Positions 46,617 to 56,977 are shown, numbered from the stretch's first letter. The stretch is 64,000 nt of DNA from Gordonia pseudamarae (GCF_025273675.1 NZ_CP045809.1:2914001-2978000); one strand, 5' to 3'. Notes: generated by a model not told the origin, from the letters alone. Numbers and translations: made by a program.

Positions 46617-47936
46617 TCAGCCTGCGGATGGGGGCGCTTTATCCTCGGATCCGGGCTCGGTGTCGTCCGGTTCCGCATCGGGTTCCGCCGGGTCGGTGTC
46701 GTCCGGTTCCGCATCGGGTTCCGCCGGGTCGGTGTCGTCCGGTTCTTCTTCGGGGTCCGGTTCCTCTTCGGGGTCCGGTGTCGCGTCCGTGGCGGCGGCC
46801 TCCGTCTCCGGGTCGGCGTCGTCCTCGGGTGCGTCGGTGATCACCGGGGTCGCACCGGTGTTGCCGGTGTGGCGGGCGATGGCCTCGGTGAGGGCATCGT
46901 GCGGGTCGACGCCGGACTGCGACGGTTCCCGCGCGCCACCCTCGTCGTCGTCCTTACCGTGGTCTTCGCGGTCGGCCTCGTCTTCGTTGTCGTAGTACTC
47001 GAACTCGTCGACATAGCCGACGTGGCCCAGTTCCTCAAGCTCGGCCGCCTTGGCCTCGCGGTACATGCTCAGGCCCTGTTCACGCCCCTTCGGGGCGATC
47101 ACGAAGTACGCGGCGGCGATCGCGAAGATAATGCAGGCGGTGAACACGTTGATGCGGATCCCGGCGATCTCGGTCGCCGGATCCGAACGCATCAGTTCCA
47201 CCCCGAGCCGGCCGACGCAATACAGGGCGACGTACAGGGCGAAGAGCCTGCCGTGCCCGATGCGGGCATAGCGGTCGATGATCACCAGGATCACCACCAC
47301 CAGCAGGTTCCACAGCAGTTCGTACAGGAACGTGGGATGTACGATCTTCTCGACGACGCCGGTGGACACCCCGTTCATGGCGTCGCGGTTGCCGAACTCG
47401 TCGACGCGTTCGTAGATCTTCAGGCCCCACGGCACGTCCGTTTCGCGGCCGTACAGTTCCTGGTTGAAGTAGTTGCCGAGACGGCCGATGGCCTGCGCCA
47501 GCAGGATCGGCGGGGCGATCGCGTCGCCGAAGGCAGGCAGTTTGATGCCGTACTGGCGGGCGCCGATCCAGGCACCGACCGCCCCCAGGGCCACCGCGCC
47601 CCAGATGCCGAGCCCACCCTCCCACACACGCAGGGCGTCGACGGCGCTCTTGCCGTCGCCCGGGGTGTCACCGAAGTACGTTTTCCAATCGGTGATGACG
47701 TGGTAGAGCCGACCACCGATCAGTCCGAACGGCACCGCCCAGATAGCGATGTCGAGAATGTCACCCTCACGGCCACCGCGGGCCACCCAGCGGCGGCCAC
47801 CCCACCACACCGCGATCACGATGCCGAGAACGATGAACAGGGCATAGGCACGCAGCGGTACGGGGCCGAGATGCCATACGCCCTGCGCGGGGCTGGGAAT
47901 GTAGGCCAGGGGTGTGACTGTCACGCCTGCCAACAC
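46617..47936 (-). CDS. lgt: Prolipoprotein diacylglyceryl transferase with long acidic tail
   Basis: 439 residues. The catalytic membrane part (about 1-285) has PVPLRAYALFIVLGIVIAVWWGGRR, GLIGGRLYHVITDW, GGLGIWGAVALG, the Lgt signature GRLGNYFNQELYGRETDVPWGL, and HPTFLYELLWNL. It transfers diacylglycerol from phosphatidylglycerol to the lipobox cysteine of lipoproteins, such as the two binding proteins here. Residues about 300-439 form an acidic disordered cytoplasmic tail (YVDEFEYYDNEDEADRED, then PEEEPDPEEEPDDTDPAEP repeats) absent from enterobacterial Lgt; actinobacterial Lgts often carry tails. Last gene of the his-trp block, 132 bp after trpA. Confidence 0.95.
   Translation of the reverse strand: MLAGVTVTPLAYIPSPAQGVWHLGPVPLRAYALFIVLGIVIAVWWGGRRWVARGGREGDILDIAIWAVPFGLIGGRLYHVITDWKTYFGDTPGDGKSAVDALRVWEGGLGIWGAVALGAVGAWIGARQYGIKLPAFGDAIAPPILLAQAIGRLGNYFNQELYGRETDVPWGLKIYERVDEFGNRDAMNGVSTGVVEKIVHPTFLYELLWNLLVVVILVIIDRYARIGHGRLFALYVALYCVGRLGVELMRSDPATEIAGIRINVFTACIIFAIAAAYFVIAPKGREQGLSMYREAKAAELEELGHVGYVDEFEYYDNEDEADREDHGKDDDEGGAREPSQSGVDPHDALTEAIARHTGNTGATPVITDAPEDDADPETEAAATDATPDPEEEPDPEEEPDDTDPAEPDAEPDDTDPAEPDAEPDDTEPGSEDKAPPSAG
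46660..46776 (-). repeat. Coding repeats in the lgt tail (36 bp and 18 bp units)
   Basis: Two exact 36-bp units (46660-46695, 46696-46731) encode DPAEPDAEPDDT, and a partial third copy runs into two 18-bp units (46741-46758, 46759-46776; one difference) encoding PEEEPD. All units keep frame and preserve the acidic Pro/Asp/Glu composition. Confidence 0.9.
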
Positions 47937-48028
47937 TAATGGACGGCATGCCGGTGACGGCCCGGCCCCGTTCTGGACGAAGGAGCCCGCGCGAGTGACG
48001 GAGGAAGAACGGGGACCCGAGGGCCGTC

Positions 48029-48076
48029 AGCGGCGATGAGACACAGCGGCGATGAGACACAGCGGCGATTAGACAC
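48029..48076. repeat. 16-bp tandem repeat x3 across the trpA stop codon
   Basis: agcggcgatgagacac at 48029 and 48045 and agcggcgattagacac at 48061. The trpA stop TAA (48071-48069) is in the rightmost unit, exactly where that unit differs by one base from the others. The remaining two copies are in the trpA-lgt gap. Confidence 0.93.
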
Positions 48077-48893
48077 TGTGGTGGCCGCGTACCCCTTCGG
48101 CGAGGTCGGCGACGAGTTCACGTAGCCGGTCCTGGCCCGCGTGAGCGGCGGTCACCAGTGCCGATCCGACGATCACGCCGTCGGAGTAGGCGGCGATTTC
48201 CGCTGCCTGCTCACGGTTGCGGACACCGAGACCGACCCCGATCGGGATCTCCGAATAGTCGCGCACCCGCGCACACAGTTCGGGGGCGGCGTTGGAGACG
48301 TTGTCGCGTGCTCCGGTCACGCCCATCGTCGAGGCCGCGTACACGAAGCCTCGGGAGGCGTCGACGGTGAGCGCGATCCGTTCGGTCGTCGACGACGGCG
48401 CGACCAGGTAGATGCGGTCGAGGCCGTATTTGTCGGAGGCCTCGTGCCATGCCGCGCCTTCCTCGGGGATGAGGTTGGGCGTGATCAGACCCGCGCCGCC
48501 GGCCTCGGCGAGGTCGTGGGCGAACCGGTCCACCCCGTATTTGAGGACGGGGTTCCAGTAGCTCATGACCACGGCGGCACCACCGGCGTCGGTGATGGCC
48601 TTGACGGCGGTGAACACGTCGCGGACCCGCACGCCGTTGGTGAGGGCGAGTTCGGCGGCCTCCTGGATGGTGGGCCCGTCCATCACCGGGTCCGAGTACG
48701 GGACACCGACCTCGATGATGTCGCATCCGGCCTCGACCATTGTCCGGAACGATTCGAGGGATCCCTCAACCGTCGGGTAGCCGACGGGCAGGTATCCGAT
48801 GAGGGCGCTGCGGCCCTCGGCCTTGCAGCGGGCGAACACCGACGCGAGTGTGGACGCGGGGGCCGGCGCGAAGGTGCCTGGTTCGGTGCTCAT
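48069..48893 (-). CDS. trpA: Tryptophan synthase alpha chain
   Basis: 274 residues. TIM barrel with [36 protein letters not shown] (catalytic glutamate and aspartate), [39 protein letters not shown] and [15 protein letters not shown]. It cleaves indole-3-glycerol phosphate to indole, which is channelled to TrpB. It overlaps the trpB stop by 4 bp. The stop codon is in a three-copy 16-bp tandem repeat. Confidence 0.97.
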   Translation of the reverse strand: MSTEPGTFAPAPASTLASVFARCKAEGRSALIGYLPVGYPTVEGSLESFRTMVEAGCDIIEVGVPYSDPVMDGPTIQEAAELALTNGVRVRDVFTAVKAITDAGGAAVVMSYWNPVLKYGVDRFAHDLAEAGGAGLITPNLIPEEGAAWHEASDKYGLDRIYLVAPSSTTERIALTVDASRGFVYAASTMGVTGARDNVSNAAPELCARVRDYSEIPIGVGLGVRNREQAAEIAAYSDGVIVGSALVTAAHAGQDRLRELVADLAEGVRGHHSV

Positions 48894-50197
48894 GACTGCT
48901 TTCTTGCGTTGCTGACGGCGTGTGCGTCGTTCTCCGACGGCGGCGGCTCAAACAGGTTGAACCATCGGCCCGCGGTGTCGACGTCCTTGTCGCCGCGGCC
49001 GGACAGGCTGACCACGATGATGGTGCCTTCGCCGAGTTCCTGGCCCAGTTGCAGCGCGCCGGCGACCGCGTGCGCGGATTCGATCGCCGGAATGATGCCT
49101 TCGCGGCGGGACAGCAGCGCGAGCGCGTCCATCGCCTCGGTGTCGGTGATGGGCCGGTACTCGGTGCGGCCGATGTCCTTGAGGTAGGCGTGTTCGGGGC
49201 CTACCCCGGGGTAGTCCAGGCCCGCGGAGCTGGAGTGCGATTCGATGGTCTGCCCGTCGTCGTCCTGCAGCAGGTACGAGTAGGCGCCCTGGAACGCGCC
49301 GGGTGAGCCGCCGGTGAAGGTGGCCGCGTGCCGCCCGGTCTCCACACCGTCACCGGCTGCCTCGTAGCCGACCAGGCGTACCGCGGCATCGTCGATGAAC
49401 GGGTGGAAGATGCCTATCGCGTTGGATCCGCCGCCGACGCAGGCGACGACGGCGTCGGGCAGCCTGCCCGCCTGTTCGAGGATCTGCACCCGCGCTTCGA
49501 GGCCGACGATGCGCTGCAGGTCGCGCACCATTGCCGGGAACGGGTGGGGGCCGGCGGCGGTGCCGAAGCAGTAGTAGGTGTTGTGGGCGTTGGTGACCCA
49601 GTCTCGCAGCGCCTCGTTGATGGCGTCCTTGAGGGTGGCCGAGCCGTTGTCGACGGCGATCACCTCAGCGCCGAGCAGCCGCATCCGGGCCACGTTCAGG
49701 GCCTGCCGGTCGGTGTCGACGCGGCCCATGTAGATGACGCATCCGATGCCCAGCAGCGCGCAGGCGGTGGCGGTGGCGACGCCGTGCTGACCGGCGCCGG
49801 TCTCGGCGATGACCCGGGTCTTGCCCATGCGGTGCGCGAGCAGCACCTGACCCAGCACGTTGTTGATCTTGTGGGATCCGGTGTGGTTGAGGTCTTCTCG
49901 TTTGAGGAAGATCCGGGCACCGCCGGCGTGTTCGGCGAGCCGGGTCGCCTCGTACAGGGGTGAGGGCCGTCCGGTGTAGTGCCGTTGCAGCCGGTCGAGT
50001 TCGGCGAGGAAGGTGTCGTCCGAGCGCACCTTGTCGTAGGTGGCGGTGACCTCGTCGATCACGGCCATCAGCGCCTCGGGCACGTGCCGGCCGCCGTACA
50101 CGCCGAAATGACCGCCGGCGTCGGGCTCGATGCTGGTTCGTGTGGTCAATCCCGTGCTGGCGGTGGGAAAATCGGCCGTCTCATCGTTACCGGTCAT
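48890..50197 (-). CDS. trpB: Tryptophan synthase beta chain
   Basis: 435 residues. PLP enzyme with [46 protein letters not shown] (PLP lysine), [28 protein letters not shown] (phosphate loop), and a C-terminal [10 protein letters not shown]. It condenses indole with serine to tryptophan. The first 30 residues are a polar lead. 4-bp overlap with trpA; the 115-bp gap to trpC upstream has an AT-rich patch (ctaataaaac) that might hold an internal promoter. Confidence 0.97.
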   Translation of the reverse strand: MTGNDETADFPTASTGLTTRTSIEPDAGGHFGVYGGRHVPEALMAVIDEVTATYDKVRSDDTFLAELDRLQRHYTGRPSPLYEATRLAEHAGGARIFLKREDLNHTGSHKINNVLGQVLLAHRMGKTRVIAETGAGQHGVATATACALLGIGCVIYMGRVDTDRQALNVARMRLLGAEVIAVDNGSATLKDAINEALRDWVTNAHNTYYCFGTAAGPHPFPAMVRDLQRIVGLEARVQILEQAGRLPDAVVACVGGGSNAIGIFHPFIDDAAVRLVGYEAAGDGVETGRHAATFTGGSPGAFQGAYSYLLQDDDGQTIESHSSSAGLDYPGVGPEHAYLKDIGRTEYRPITDTEAMDALALLSRREGIIPAIESAHAVAGALQLGQELGEGTIIVVSLSGRGDKDVDTAGRWFNLFEPPPSENDAHAVSNARKQS

Positions 50198-50303
50198 GAC
50201 CTCGCGGACTCCTCATCGTCACACCGGCGACATCGCCCCCGGTACGACTGATCACACCCTAGAACTACCTGGGGCACAAACTAATAAAACTGGGTGGACG
50301 TGA

Positions 50304-50327
50304 AAACCGGTTTCAGCGAACCGGTTT
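50304..50327 (-). terminator. Hairpin or duplication at the trpC stop
   Basis: AACCGGTT occurs twice, 14 bp apart, bracketing the trpC stop TGA (50315-50313). Because AACCGGTT is self-complementary, the copies can form an 8-bp hairpin over a six-base loop (weak terminator or attenuator), or reflect the same stop-codon duplication seen elsewhere in the window. Confidence 0.45.
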
Positions 50328-51131
50328 GGGGCACGACGGGTGCGTTCCGGCGGTCACCAGTTCACTGACCGCGGCCCGCGGATCACCACTGGTGACCAGG
50401 CCCTCGCCGACCAGCACGGCATCGGCGCCCGCCCCGGCGTACGCCAGCAGGTCGGCGGTACCGCGCACACCCGACTCGGCGATCCGGATCACCTCGGTGG
50501 GCAGTCCCGGCGCGATCCGGCCGAAGCAGTCCCTGTCGACCTCCAGGGTCTTGAGGTTGCGTGCGTTGACGCCGACGACCGACGCCCCTGCCTGCAGAGC
50601 CCGGTCGGCCTCTTCCTCGGTGTGCACCTCCACCAGGGCGGTCATGCCGAGGCTTTCGGTGCGGTCGAGCAGCGAGGCGAGCACATTCTGCTCCAGTGCG
50701 GCCACGATCAGCAGGATCACATCGGCGCCGTGCGCGCGGGCCTCGTGGATCTGGTACGGGCCGACGATGAAGTCCTTGCGCAGGACGGGGATGGACACCG
50801 CGGCGCGGACCGCGTCCAGGTCGGCCAGCGAGCCACGGAACCGCCGCTGCTCGGTCAGGACGCTGATGATGCGGGCACCGCCGTCCTCGTAGGCCTTGGC
50901 CAGCTGAGCGGGGTCGCCGATGGAGGCCAACTCCCCCTTCGACGGTGAGGCGCGTTTGACCTCGGCGATCACCCCGATGCCGGGTAGCCGCAGCGCCGCA
51001 GCGGCGTCCTTGGGTGGTGCGGCTTTCTCCGAGGCCGCCTTGATCGCCGCGAAGTCGATCACGGCTTCGCGGGCGGCGACGTCAGCCTTGACTCCCTCGA
51101 TAATCGAGTCGAGGACGGTCGGCGTGCTCAC
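50313..51131 (-). CDS. trpC: Indole-3-glycerol phosphate synthase
   Basis: 272 residues from GTG ([14 protein letters not shown]) with aaagggg upstream; the frame is open 56 codons further but those residues look non-coding. TIM barrel with [12 protein letters not shown] (catalytic lysine), [73 protein letters not shown] and [12 protein letters not shown]. It closes the ring to indole-3-glycerol phosphate. 86 bp after the TIGR02234-type membrane gene. Confidence 0.96.
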   Translation of the reverse strand: MSTPTVLDSIIEGVKADVAAREAVIDFAAIKAASEKAAPPKDAAAALRLPGIGVIAEVKRASPSKGELASIGDPAQLAKAYEDGGARIISVLTEQRRFRGSLADLDAVRAAVSIPVLRKDFIVGPYQIHEARAHGADVILLIVAALEQNVLASLLDRTESLGMTALVEVHTEEEADRALQAGASVVGVNARNLKTLEVDRDCFGRIAPGLPTEVIRIAESGVRGTADLLAYAGAGADAVLVGEGLVTSGDPRAAVSELVTAGTHPSCPKPVR

Positions 51132-51217
51132 GAGTGCTCGACCCCTTTCGCCTGGTGCATGTGGGTTAAGGGTAGACGCACCGGAAATTCCGGGTGAGCG
51201 CGGGTATACGAGGTCAT

Positions 51218-52102
51218 CTAACGGCCGCCCGAGTCCGGGCGCGGATCGCCACCGACGTCCAGCTCCGTCGGATCCAGACCGGTGTCGAGGGCGTCCCACA
51301 GCATCCGCTCGCTGGCACCGCCGGGCGTGGGTTCGGCGGGCTCCGGCCCGTCGGGGTCCCGGTCAGCGGGAGTCCGGTTCTGTGCCGCCTTACGTTCCTC
51401 GTACTGACGGAAGATCTCCCGTTCGGCGTCGTCGCGGCGGGCCGCCGGGGTCCGGTACTTCGACGCCGGCGCAACGCCGCCGCGGGCCGCTCGCAGCAGG
51501 AACACACCCGCCGCCACGCATACGGCGGCACCGACCAGCACGGTCGACACCGCCCACTCGTTGACGTCGACGAACAACACCTGATAGCGATCGGGCATGT
51601 CGGCCACGTCACCGGCATAGCCGGCGTCGGCACCGTCGGTGAGCAACGAGATCACCGGGACGGCCGCCACCACTCCGCCCGCAGCCACCAGGATCGCGAT
51701 CAGCCGCAGGCCCCAGCCCCTTACCGACAGGGCCGCGGCGATCGCCGCCAGCAACACGAGGGCGAGCGGTGTCAGCCACGGACTCCACGCCGAACCCTTC
51801 ACCTCGAACGCGCGCTGGTCGGTCAACCCGTCGAACGGTTCGGCCTCCACCCGGCACCAGTGCAGCTGCGCGGCGGCCCAGAACACGGCGGCGGCGACGG
51901 CGAGCAACAAGGCCGCGATCATCTTGGTCCGGCGGGTCCGGCGCTGGGCGTCGGGGGCGGGTCCGGGATCGGTCGTGCCCCCCGCCGTGGCGGGAGACGT
52001 GTCCGCAGTGGTGTCCGGGTCCGCAGTGGGGTCCGGGTCTGCAGTGGGGTCCGGGTCTGCGGTGGGGTCCGCCGCGGACGGATCGGTGTCGCCGGCACTC
52101 AC
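51218..52102 (-). CDS. Trp-operon-associated membrane protein (TIGR02234 type)
   Basis: 294 residues. A disordered N-terminal tail rich in TADPDP repeats (about 1-55) precedes four hydrophobic segments: [20 protein letters not shown] with the following [43 protein letters not shown] and [19 protein letters not shown] charged C-terminus ([20 protein letters not shown]) follows. Location between trpE and trpC and the [12 protein letters not shown] first helix match the actinobacterial family found at this locus (M. tuberculosis Rv1610). Function unknown. Its start overlaps the trpE stop by 4 bp, so it is coupled to tryptophan synthesis. Confidence 0.85.
   Translation of the reverse strand: MSAGDTDPSAADPTADPDPTADPDPTADPDTTADTSPATAGGTTDPGPAPDAQRRTRRTKMIAALLLAVAAAVFWAAAQLHWCRVEAEPFDGLTDQRAFEVKGSAWSPWLTPLALVLLAAIAAALSVRGWGLRLIAILVAAGGVVAAVPVISLLTDGADAGYAGDVADMPDRYQVLFVDVNEWAVSTVLVGAAVCVAAGVFLLRAARGGVAPASKYRTPAARRDDAEREIFRQYEERKAAQNRTPADRDPDGPEPAEPTPGGASERMLWDALDTGLDPTELDVGGDPRPDSGGR
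52005..52072 (-). repeat. Coding 18-bp repeat in the trp membrane protein
   Basis: Units at 52005, 52023, 52041 and a partial one at 52059 follow gcagtggggtccgggtct with one or two changes and encode TADPDP. Two units (52023, 52041) are identical. In frame, in the disordered N-terminal tail. Confidence 0.85.
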
Positions 52103-53655
52103 GAGGGGTTTCCCACCCGGCGCATCGTGCCCGCCGCCGCGATCGCGTTCAGCACCGCCATCGCCTTGTTCTTGGCCTCGGTGTACTCGTACGCCGGGTC
52201 ACTGTCGGCGACCACACCCGCACCGGCCTGCACGAACGCCCGGTCCCCCGACAGGATCGCGGTACGGATCGCGATCGCGGTATCGGCGTTGCCCGCGAAG
52301 TCGAGATAGCCGACGATGCCGCCGTAGAGGCCACGCCGGGTCAGCTCATGTTCCTCGATCAGTTCCATCGCCCGCACCTTCGGCGCACCGCTGAGAGTGC
52401 CCGCCGGGAAACACGCCGTCACCGCGTCCAGCGCGGCCCGGTCCTCGGCCAGGGTGCCCGACACCGTCGACACCAGATGCATGACGTGGCTGTATCGCTC
52501 GATGTGGCAGTAGTCGGACACCTTCACCGTCCCGGGCCTGCACACCCGGCCAATGTCGTTGCGGGCCAGATCGACGAGCATCAGATGTTCGGCGTTCTCC
52601 TTCGGGTCCTCCAGCAGACCCTTGCCCAGCAGCAGGTCCTCCTCCTCGGTGGCACCGCGCCAACGGGTACCGGCGATCGGGTGGGTGGTGACGACCCGGT
52701 CGGCAACCGTCACCAGTGCCTCGGGTGAGCTGCCGACGATGGTGAACGGCTCCTGGGCGATGCCCTGACCGGTGCCCGCCGACGCGCCCGTCCCGCCGGG
52801 CATGCGCAGCAGATACATGTACGGACTCGGATTGGAGGCGCGCAGCACCCGGTACACATCCAGCGGGTCGGCCGTCGTCTCCATCTCGAACCGCACCGAC
52901 GGCACCACCTGGAACGCCTCGCCGGCCTCGATCTCACCGACCAGCGACCGGACCACCGCGCCGAACTCGTCGACATCGCGCTGGGCCACGTACTCGGGCG
53001 CCGGCCGGTCGTACTGCGCGACCGTCGACGCCAGCGGCGCGGCCAGCGCCCCGGTCATCCTGTCGAGCCGGGCGATCGCGTCGTCGTACGCCTCGTGCAC
53101 CCGATCGTCGGTGCCGTCCCAGTTGACGGCGTTGGCGATGAGCGTGATGGTGCCCTCGTGGTGGTCGACGGCGGCGATGTCGGTGGCCAGCAACATCACC
53201 AGGTCGGGCAGACCCAGATCGTCGGTGGTGGTCGAGGGCAGATTCTCCAGTCGGCGCACCATGTCGTAGGCCATGAAACCGACGAACCCGCCGGTCAGCG
53301 GCGGCAAACCGGGCAACGGGTCGGTCGCCAGCAGTTCCAGGGCCGCGCCCAGCACCTGCAGCGGATCGCCGCCGGTGGGTGCGCCCTCGGGCACACTTCC
53401 CCACCAGTGCGCCTCACCGTCGGCGACGGTCAGCGCCGACGGCGCACCGGCACCGATGAACGACCACCGCGACCACGACCGGCCGTTCTCCGCGGACTCG
53501 AGCAGGAACGTGCCGGGACGGTCACCGGCCAGCTTCTGATACGCCGACAGCGGTGTCTCGGCGTCGGCGAGCACCTTGCGGACCACCGGGACCACCCGAT
53601 GATCGCGGGCCAGGTCGGCGAACTCCTCGAACGTCGTCTCAGCGGGCGCGCTCAT
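52099..53655 (-). CDS. trpE: Anthranilate synthase component I
   Basis: 518 residues from ATG ([19 protein letters not shown]); an upstream in-frame ATG at 53715 lies inside the tautomerase gene. The N-terminal domain has the tryptophan-feedback LLES element ([19 protein letters not shown]). The chorismate-binding domain has [38 protein letters not shown] core, [29 protein letters not shown] and [20 protein letters not shown]. It makes anthranilate from chorismate with ammonia from a TrpG glutaminase, which is not in this window. ATGA overlaps at both ends couple it to the tautomerase and the membrane protein. Confidence 0.97.
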   Translation of the reverse strand: MSAPAETTFEEFADLARDHRVVPVVRKVLADAETPLSAYQKLAGDRPGTFLLESAENGRSWSRWSFIGAGAPSALTVADGEAHWWGSVPEGAPTGGDPLQVLGAALELLATDPLPGLPPLTGGFVGFMAYDMVRRLENLPSTTTDDLGLPDLVMLLATDIAAVDHHEGTITLIANAVNWDGTDDRVHEAYDDAIARLDRMTGALAAPLASTVAQYDRPAPEYVAQRDVDEFGAVVRSLVGEIEAGEAFQVVPSVRFEMETTADPLDVYRVLRASNPSPYMYLLRMPGGTGASAGTGQGIAQEPFTIVGSSPEALVTVADRVVTTHPIAGTRWRGATEEEDLLLGKGLLEDPKENAEHLMLVDLARNDIGRVCRPGTVKVSDYCHIERYSHVMHLVSTVSGTLAEDRAALDAVTACFPAGTLSGAPKVRAMELIEEHELTRRGLYGGIVGYLDFAGNADTAIAIRTAILSGDRAFVQAGAGVVADSDPAYEYTEAKNKAMAVLNAIAAAGTMRRVGNPS

Positions 53656-53831
53656 CCGAGCGGCTCGCCGCCGACGCCCCACTGGGTGCGCGGGATCTCG
53701 TTGATCGTCACCCACACCGAGTCGGGATTCTTGCCGGTGGCGCGGGCGTACGCCTCGGTCACCGCCGCGATCGTCTCACGCTTGATGCGATCGGACATGC
53801 CGGGTGTTTGGGAGATCTGGATCAAGGGCAT
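53652..53831 (-). CDS. Small 4-oxalocrotonate tautomerase-family protein
   Basis: 59 residues: [19 protein letters not shown], then [20 protein letters not shown] and [20 protein letters not shown]. Proline follows the initiator methionine, as required for the N-terminal proline catalytic base of this superfamily; the alpha-helix and WVTINEIP strand are typical. It overlaps the hisI end by 10 bp and its TGA overlaps the trpE ATG (ATGA), so it is a genuine operon member between the his and trp genes. The substrate is unknown; homologs act on enol/keto acids in catabolism. Confidence 0.88.
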   Translation of the reverse strand: MPLIQISQTPGMSDRIKRETIAAVTEAYARATGKNPDSVWVTINEIPRTQWGVGGEPLG

Positions 53832-54220
53832 GGGTCTGCTCCTGCGCTCTCTGGGGTGAACGTCGGTTGTGGGGCGGTGACTCCGGGAAGGAGAGAAGAC
53901 GTGTCGAAACAGCTGTGGCTGCCGGTATGGCAGGCCGCGCCGTCCTGGTCGACGATCAGTAGCAGAGTGTCGCCGTCGCAGTCCACACGCACGTCGTGCA
54001 CAGTCTGGAAGTGGCCGCTCGTCTCGCCCTTCACCCAGTACTGCTGACGAGACCGCGACCAGTAGGTGGCACGCCGGGTGTCGAGGGTGCGTTCGAGGGC
54101 CGTGTCATCCATCCACGCCATCATCAGTACGACGCCGGTGCCGCGTTCCTGCGCGATCGCCGCGAACAGGCCGTCGTCGTTTCGGGTGAGCCTGGTGCTC
54201 AGCTCCGGATCGAGTGCCAT
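53822..54220 (-). CDS. hisI: Phosphoribosyl-AMP cyclohydrolase
   Basis: 132 residues from ATG ([11 protein letters not shown]) with ggaggag upstream. HisI signatures: [33 protein letters not shown], and metal-binding [21 protein letters not shown] followed by the second zinc cysteine (SHSCF). It is monofunctional, without a HisE domain; hisE is not in this window. It opens the purine ring of PR-AMP in the third histidine step. The end overlaps the tautomerase start by 10 bp. Confidence 0.95.
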   Translation of the reverse strand: MALDPELSTRLTRNDDGLFAAIAQERGTGVVLMMAWMDDTALERTLDTRRATYWSRSRQQYWVKGETSGHFQTVHDVRVDCDGDTLLLIVDQDGAACHTGSHSCFDTSSLLPGVTAPQPTFTPESAGADPCP

Positions 54221-54233
54221 CGGGATTCTCCTC

Positions 54234-55007
54234 CTATCGGACCGTGATGCCGTCGGCGCGCATCGCGTCCTTGACCTGGCCGATGGTGAGTTCACCGAAA
54301 TGGAACACCGATGCGGCGAGCACGGCATCGGCACCGGCGTGCACGGCCGGGGCGAAGTCCTCCACCTTGCCCGCACCGCCGCTGGCGATGACCGGGACGG
54401 TGACCGCCGCGCGCACCGCCCTGAGCATCCGCAGGTCGAAACCCGCCTTGGTGCCGTCGGCGTCCATCGAGTTGAGCAGGATCTCCCCCACCCCGAGGTC
54501 CTGGCCGCGCCGGGCCCATTCGACGGCGTCGATGCCGGTGCCCTTGCGGCCGCCGTGGGTGGTGACCTCCCAGCCCGACGGGGTCGGGGGCTGTCCGTCG
54601 GGCACGGTGCGCGCGTCCACCGACAGCACGATGCACTGCGACCCGAACCGCCGGCTCATCTCGTCGAGCACCTCCGGCCGGGCGATGGCGGCGGTGTTGA
54701 CGCTCACCTTGTCGGCGCCGGCGCGCAGCATCGTGTCGACGTCGTCGACGGTGCGGATACCACCGCCCACGGTGAGCGGGATGAACACCTGGTCGGCGGT
54801 GCGTTTGACCACGTCCACCATGGTGGCGCGGCCCGAACTCGACGCCGTGACATCGAGGAACGTCAGTTCGTCGGCGCCTTCGCGGTCGTAGCGTTCGGCC
54901 AGTTCGACGGGGTCGCCGGCATCGCGCAGGTTCTGGAAGTTGACACCCTTGACGACACGACCGTCGTCGACGTCGAGGCAGGGAATGACCCGGACAGCTA
55001 CTGGCAT
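54234..55007 (-). CDS. hisF: Imidazole glycerol phosphate synthase cyclase subunit
   Basis: 257 residues from ATG ([14 protein letters not shown]), the expected HisF length; an upstream ATG adds 14 unsupported residues. Barrel motifs: [20 protein letters not shown] (first catalytic aspartate), [32 protein letters not shown] (second aspartate), [20 protein letters not shown] [11 protein letters not shown], and [13 protein letters not shown]. With HisH it makes IGP and AICAR. A GC-rich insert ([20 protein letters not shown]) is normal for HisF. Confidence 0.96.
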   Translation of the reverse strand: MPVAVRVIPCLDVDDGRVVKGVNFQNLRDAGDPVELAERYDREGADELTFLDVTASSSGRATMVDVVKRTADQVFIPLTVGGGIRTVDDVDTMLRAGADKVSVNTAAIARPEVLDEMSRRFGSQCIVLSVDARTVPDGQPPTPSGWEVTTHGGRKGTGIDAVEWARRGQDLGVGEILLNSMDADGTKAGFDLRMLRAVRAAVTVPVIASGGAGKVEDFAPAVHAGADAVLAASVFHFGELTIGQVKDAMRADGITVR

Positions 55008-55020
55008 GTGACCACTCTTC

Positions 55021-55845
55021 TCATTCCGCGTCCTCGTTCCATCGGCCACCGGACGCGTCCGTGATGACCTCCATCAGTTCGGCGTGCAGGCCGGGCGCAC
55101 CCACCACCAGCGACGACGAGTTCACCGTCCACGGCCGCCCGGCCAGGTCGGTGGCCACACCACCGGCGGCCCGCACCAGTGCCGCTCCGGGCGCGTTGTC
55201 CCAGGCGTGCCGACCAAAGATGACGGCGCCACCGAAGATGCCTGCGGCGGTGAACGACAGATCGACGCCGGTGCTGCCGGTCATCCGCAGGCGCGCCGCC
55301 CGCGAACTCAGGGCCCGCACCACATCCGCGCGCACGGCGCCGGCGAACCGGCCGCCGTGCGCGGCGTTGAACGGCCCGTAGGCGAGCACCGATGTCGCCA
55401 GCGCGGTGCCGGTCAGGGACGGCGCCGGCTCGCCGTCGACGAGCAACGGACCGTCCACATGTGCGGCGTAGCGGCGATCCTGCAGCGGCAGCCACGTCAA
55501 CCCGAGAACCGGGTCGCCGTCGACGAGCAGCCCCAGCAGGATGCCCGTCAGCGGCACGCCGGTGGAGTAGTTGTACGTGCCGTCGACCGGGTCGAGTACC
55601 CACACCGCGCCCGTGTCGAGGTCGGGGCCGCCGAACTCCTCGCCGTGCACCGGGATCTGGGTACGCTCGGCCAGTTCTGCGGTCAGGCGGCGTTCGAGAT
55701 CCAGATCGACCTGGGTGGCGAAGTCGGTGGCACTCTTGGCCACCGCGCTGGGCGCGCCCACCCCGTCGCGGAATTCCCCGACGGCACCGTCGAGGATCGA
55801 TCCGGCGACGTGCAGAAGCCGCGAATAGTCCAGGTCGGCCGTCAC
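55021..55845 (-). CDS. impA: Inositol monophosphatase-family protein in the his operon
   Basis: 274 residues from a GTG that overlaps the hisA stop (GTGA). Metal-binding motifs of the IMPase family: [23 protein letters not shown] and WDNAPGAAL near the C-terminus. Lithium-sensitive phosphatases of this family hydrolyse inositol phosphate or histidinol phosphate. The position between hisA and hisF matches impA of mycobacteria and corynebacteria; whether it serves histidinol-phosphate or inositol-phosphate hydrolysis cannot be settled from sequence. Confidence 0.92.
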   Translation of the reverse strand: MTADLDYSRLLHVAGSILDGAVGEFRDGVGAPSAVAKSATDFATQVDLDLERRLTAELAERTQIPVHGEEFGGPDLDTGAVWVLDPVDGTYNYSTGVPLTGILLGLLVDGDPVLGLTWLPLQDRRYAAHVDGPLLVDGEPAPSLTGTALATSVLAYGPFNAAHGGRFAGAVRADVVRALSSRAARLRMTGSTGVDLSFTAAGIFGGAVIFGRHAWDNAPGAALVRAAGGVATDLAGRPWTVNSSSLVVGAPGLHAELMEVITDASGGRWNEDAE

Positions 55846-56585
55846 GCCCTGGCCACCGCCCCGAGCGCCTCGGGCAGCGTGAAGCGGCCCGCGTACAGGG
55901 CCTTGCCGACGATCGCGCCTTCCACACCCTGCGGCACGAGCCCGGCGATCGCCACCAGATCCTCCACAGCCGATACACCTCCGGAGGCGACGATCGGCGC
56001 GGACGTCTTGGCCGCGACCTCGGCGAGCAGTGCCAGGTTGGGGCCTTTGAGGGTGCCGTCCTTGGACACGTCGGTGACCACGTAGCGGGCGCAGCCGTCG
56101 GCGTTGAGACGGTCCAGGACCTCCCACAGGTCGCCGCCGTCGGTGACCCAGCCACGCCCGCGCAGCCGCCACGAGTCGCCCTCGGCGACCACGTCGAGGC
56201 CCACCGCGATCCGGTCGCCGTATTCGGCGATCGCCGTGCGACACCAGTCCGGATTCTCCAGCGCGGCGGTGCCCAGGTTGACGCGGGTGCAGCCGGTGGC
56301 CATCGCCGCGGCCAGCGAATCGTCGTCACGGATACCGCCGGACAGCTCCACCTTGACGTCGAGTTCGGCGACCACACCGGCGAGCAGTTCACGGTTGTTG
56401 CCCTTGCCGAATGCGGCATCGAGATCAACCAGATGAATCCACTCGGCTCCGTCGCGCTGCCACGCCAGCGCCGCCTCGCGGGGCGATCCGTACGACGTTT
56501 CGGTGCCTGCCGCACCCTGCACCAACCGGACGGCCTGCCCGTCGGCGACGTCGACTGCGGGGAGGAGTTCGAGGGTTGTGCCCAT
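55842..56585 (-). CDS. hisA: HisA/PriA phosphoribosyl isomerase
   Basis: 247 residues. Half-barrel repeats: [18 protein letters not shown] (first catalytic aspartate), [62 protein letters not shown] (second aspartate) and [13 protein letters not shown]. In actinobacteria lacking trpF the homolog (PriA) isomerises both ProFAR and phosphoribosylanthranilate. No trpF is present among the trp genes here, so the dual role is likely (inference). It is 74 bp after the small membrane gene and overlaps impA by 4 bp. Confidence 0.95.
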   Translation of the reverse strand: MGTTLELLPAVDVADGQAVRLVQGAAGTETSYGSPREAALAWQRDGAEWIHLVDLDAAFGKGNNRELLAGVVAELDVKVELSGGIRDDDSLAAAMATGCTRVNLGTAALENPDWCRTAIAEYGDRIAVGLDVVAEGDSWRLRGRGWVTDGGDLWEVLDRLNADGCARYVVTDVSKDGTLKGPNLALLAEVAAKTSAPIVASGGVSAVEDLVAIAGLVPQGVEGAIVGKALYAGRFTLPEALGAVARA

Positions 56586-56659
56586 CGGTTGTGGTGTTCC
56601 TGTTCTGTGAGGGGTGAGAGCGGAAAGACAATCTGCCCGGGAGGGCCGGGCACCGACGA

Positions 56660-56977
56660 TTAGGGCGTGTCTCCCAAGCCGTCGGCGCCGGATTCGCCGC
56701 GGACCTGACGTTCGACGGCCGAGATCATCCGGTGCGACACCAGGCCGATCACGGCCACCATCAGGACCAGCGCGAGCAGGCCGACAACGAGCGCCGCGAC
56801 CGACGACACCCGGGTCAGCACCATGATGATCGGGATGGACACCAGCAGGACCAGCACCCCCGAGCCCAGGGAGTAGAGGGCGAGTTTGGCGAAGGAGAAC
56901 CCGGGCGCGTCGGTCGTCTCCCGTCGCTGCGCTCGCCCCGTCGTACCCGATCCCCGCGATCTGCCCTGCGTGTTCAT
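56660..56977 (-). CDS. Small two-helix membrane protein in the his operon
   Basis: 105 residues. A basic N-terminus ([21 protein letters not shown]) is followed by helices [18 protein letters not shown] and [18 protein letters not shown], then [14 protein letters not shown]. The ATG overlaps the hisH stop (ATGA), so it is a genuine coding gene. Similar small membrane proteins occur near hisH/hisA in related genera. Function unknown. Confidence 0.75.
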   Translation of the reverse strand: MNTQGRSRGSGTTGRAQRRETTDAPGFSFAKLALYSLGSGVLVLLVSIPIIMVLTRVSSVAALVVGLLALVLMVAVIGLVSHRMISAVERQVRGESGADGLGDTP

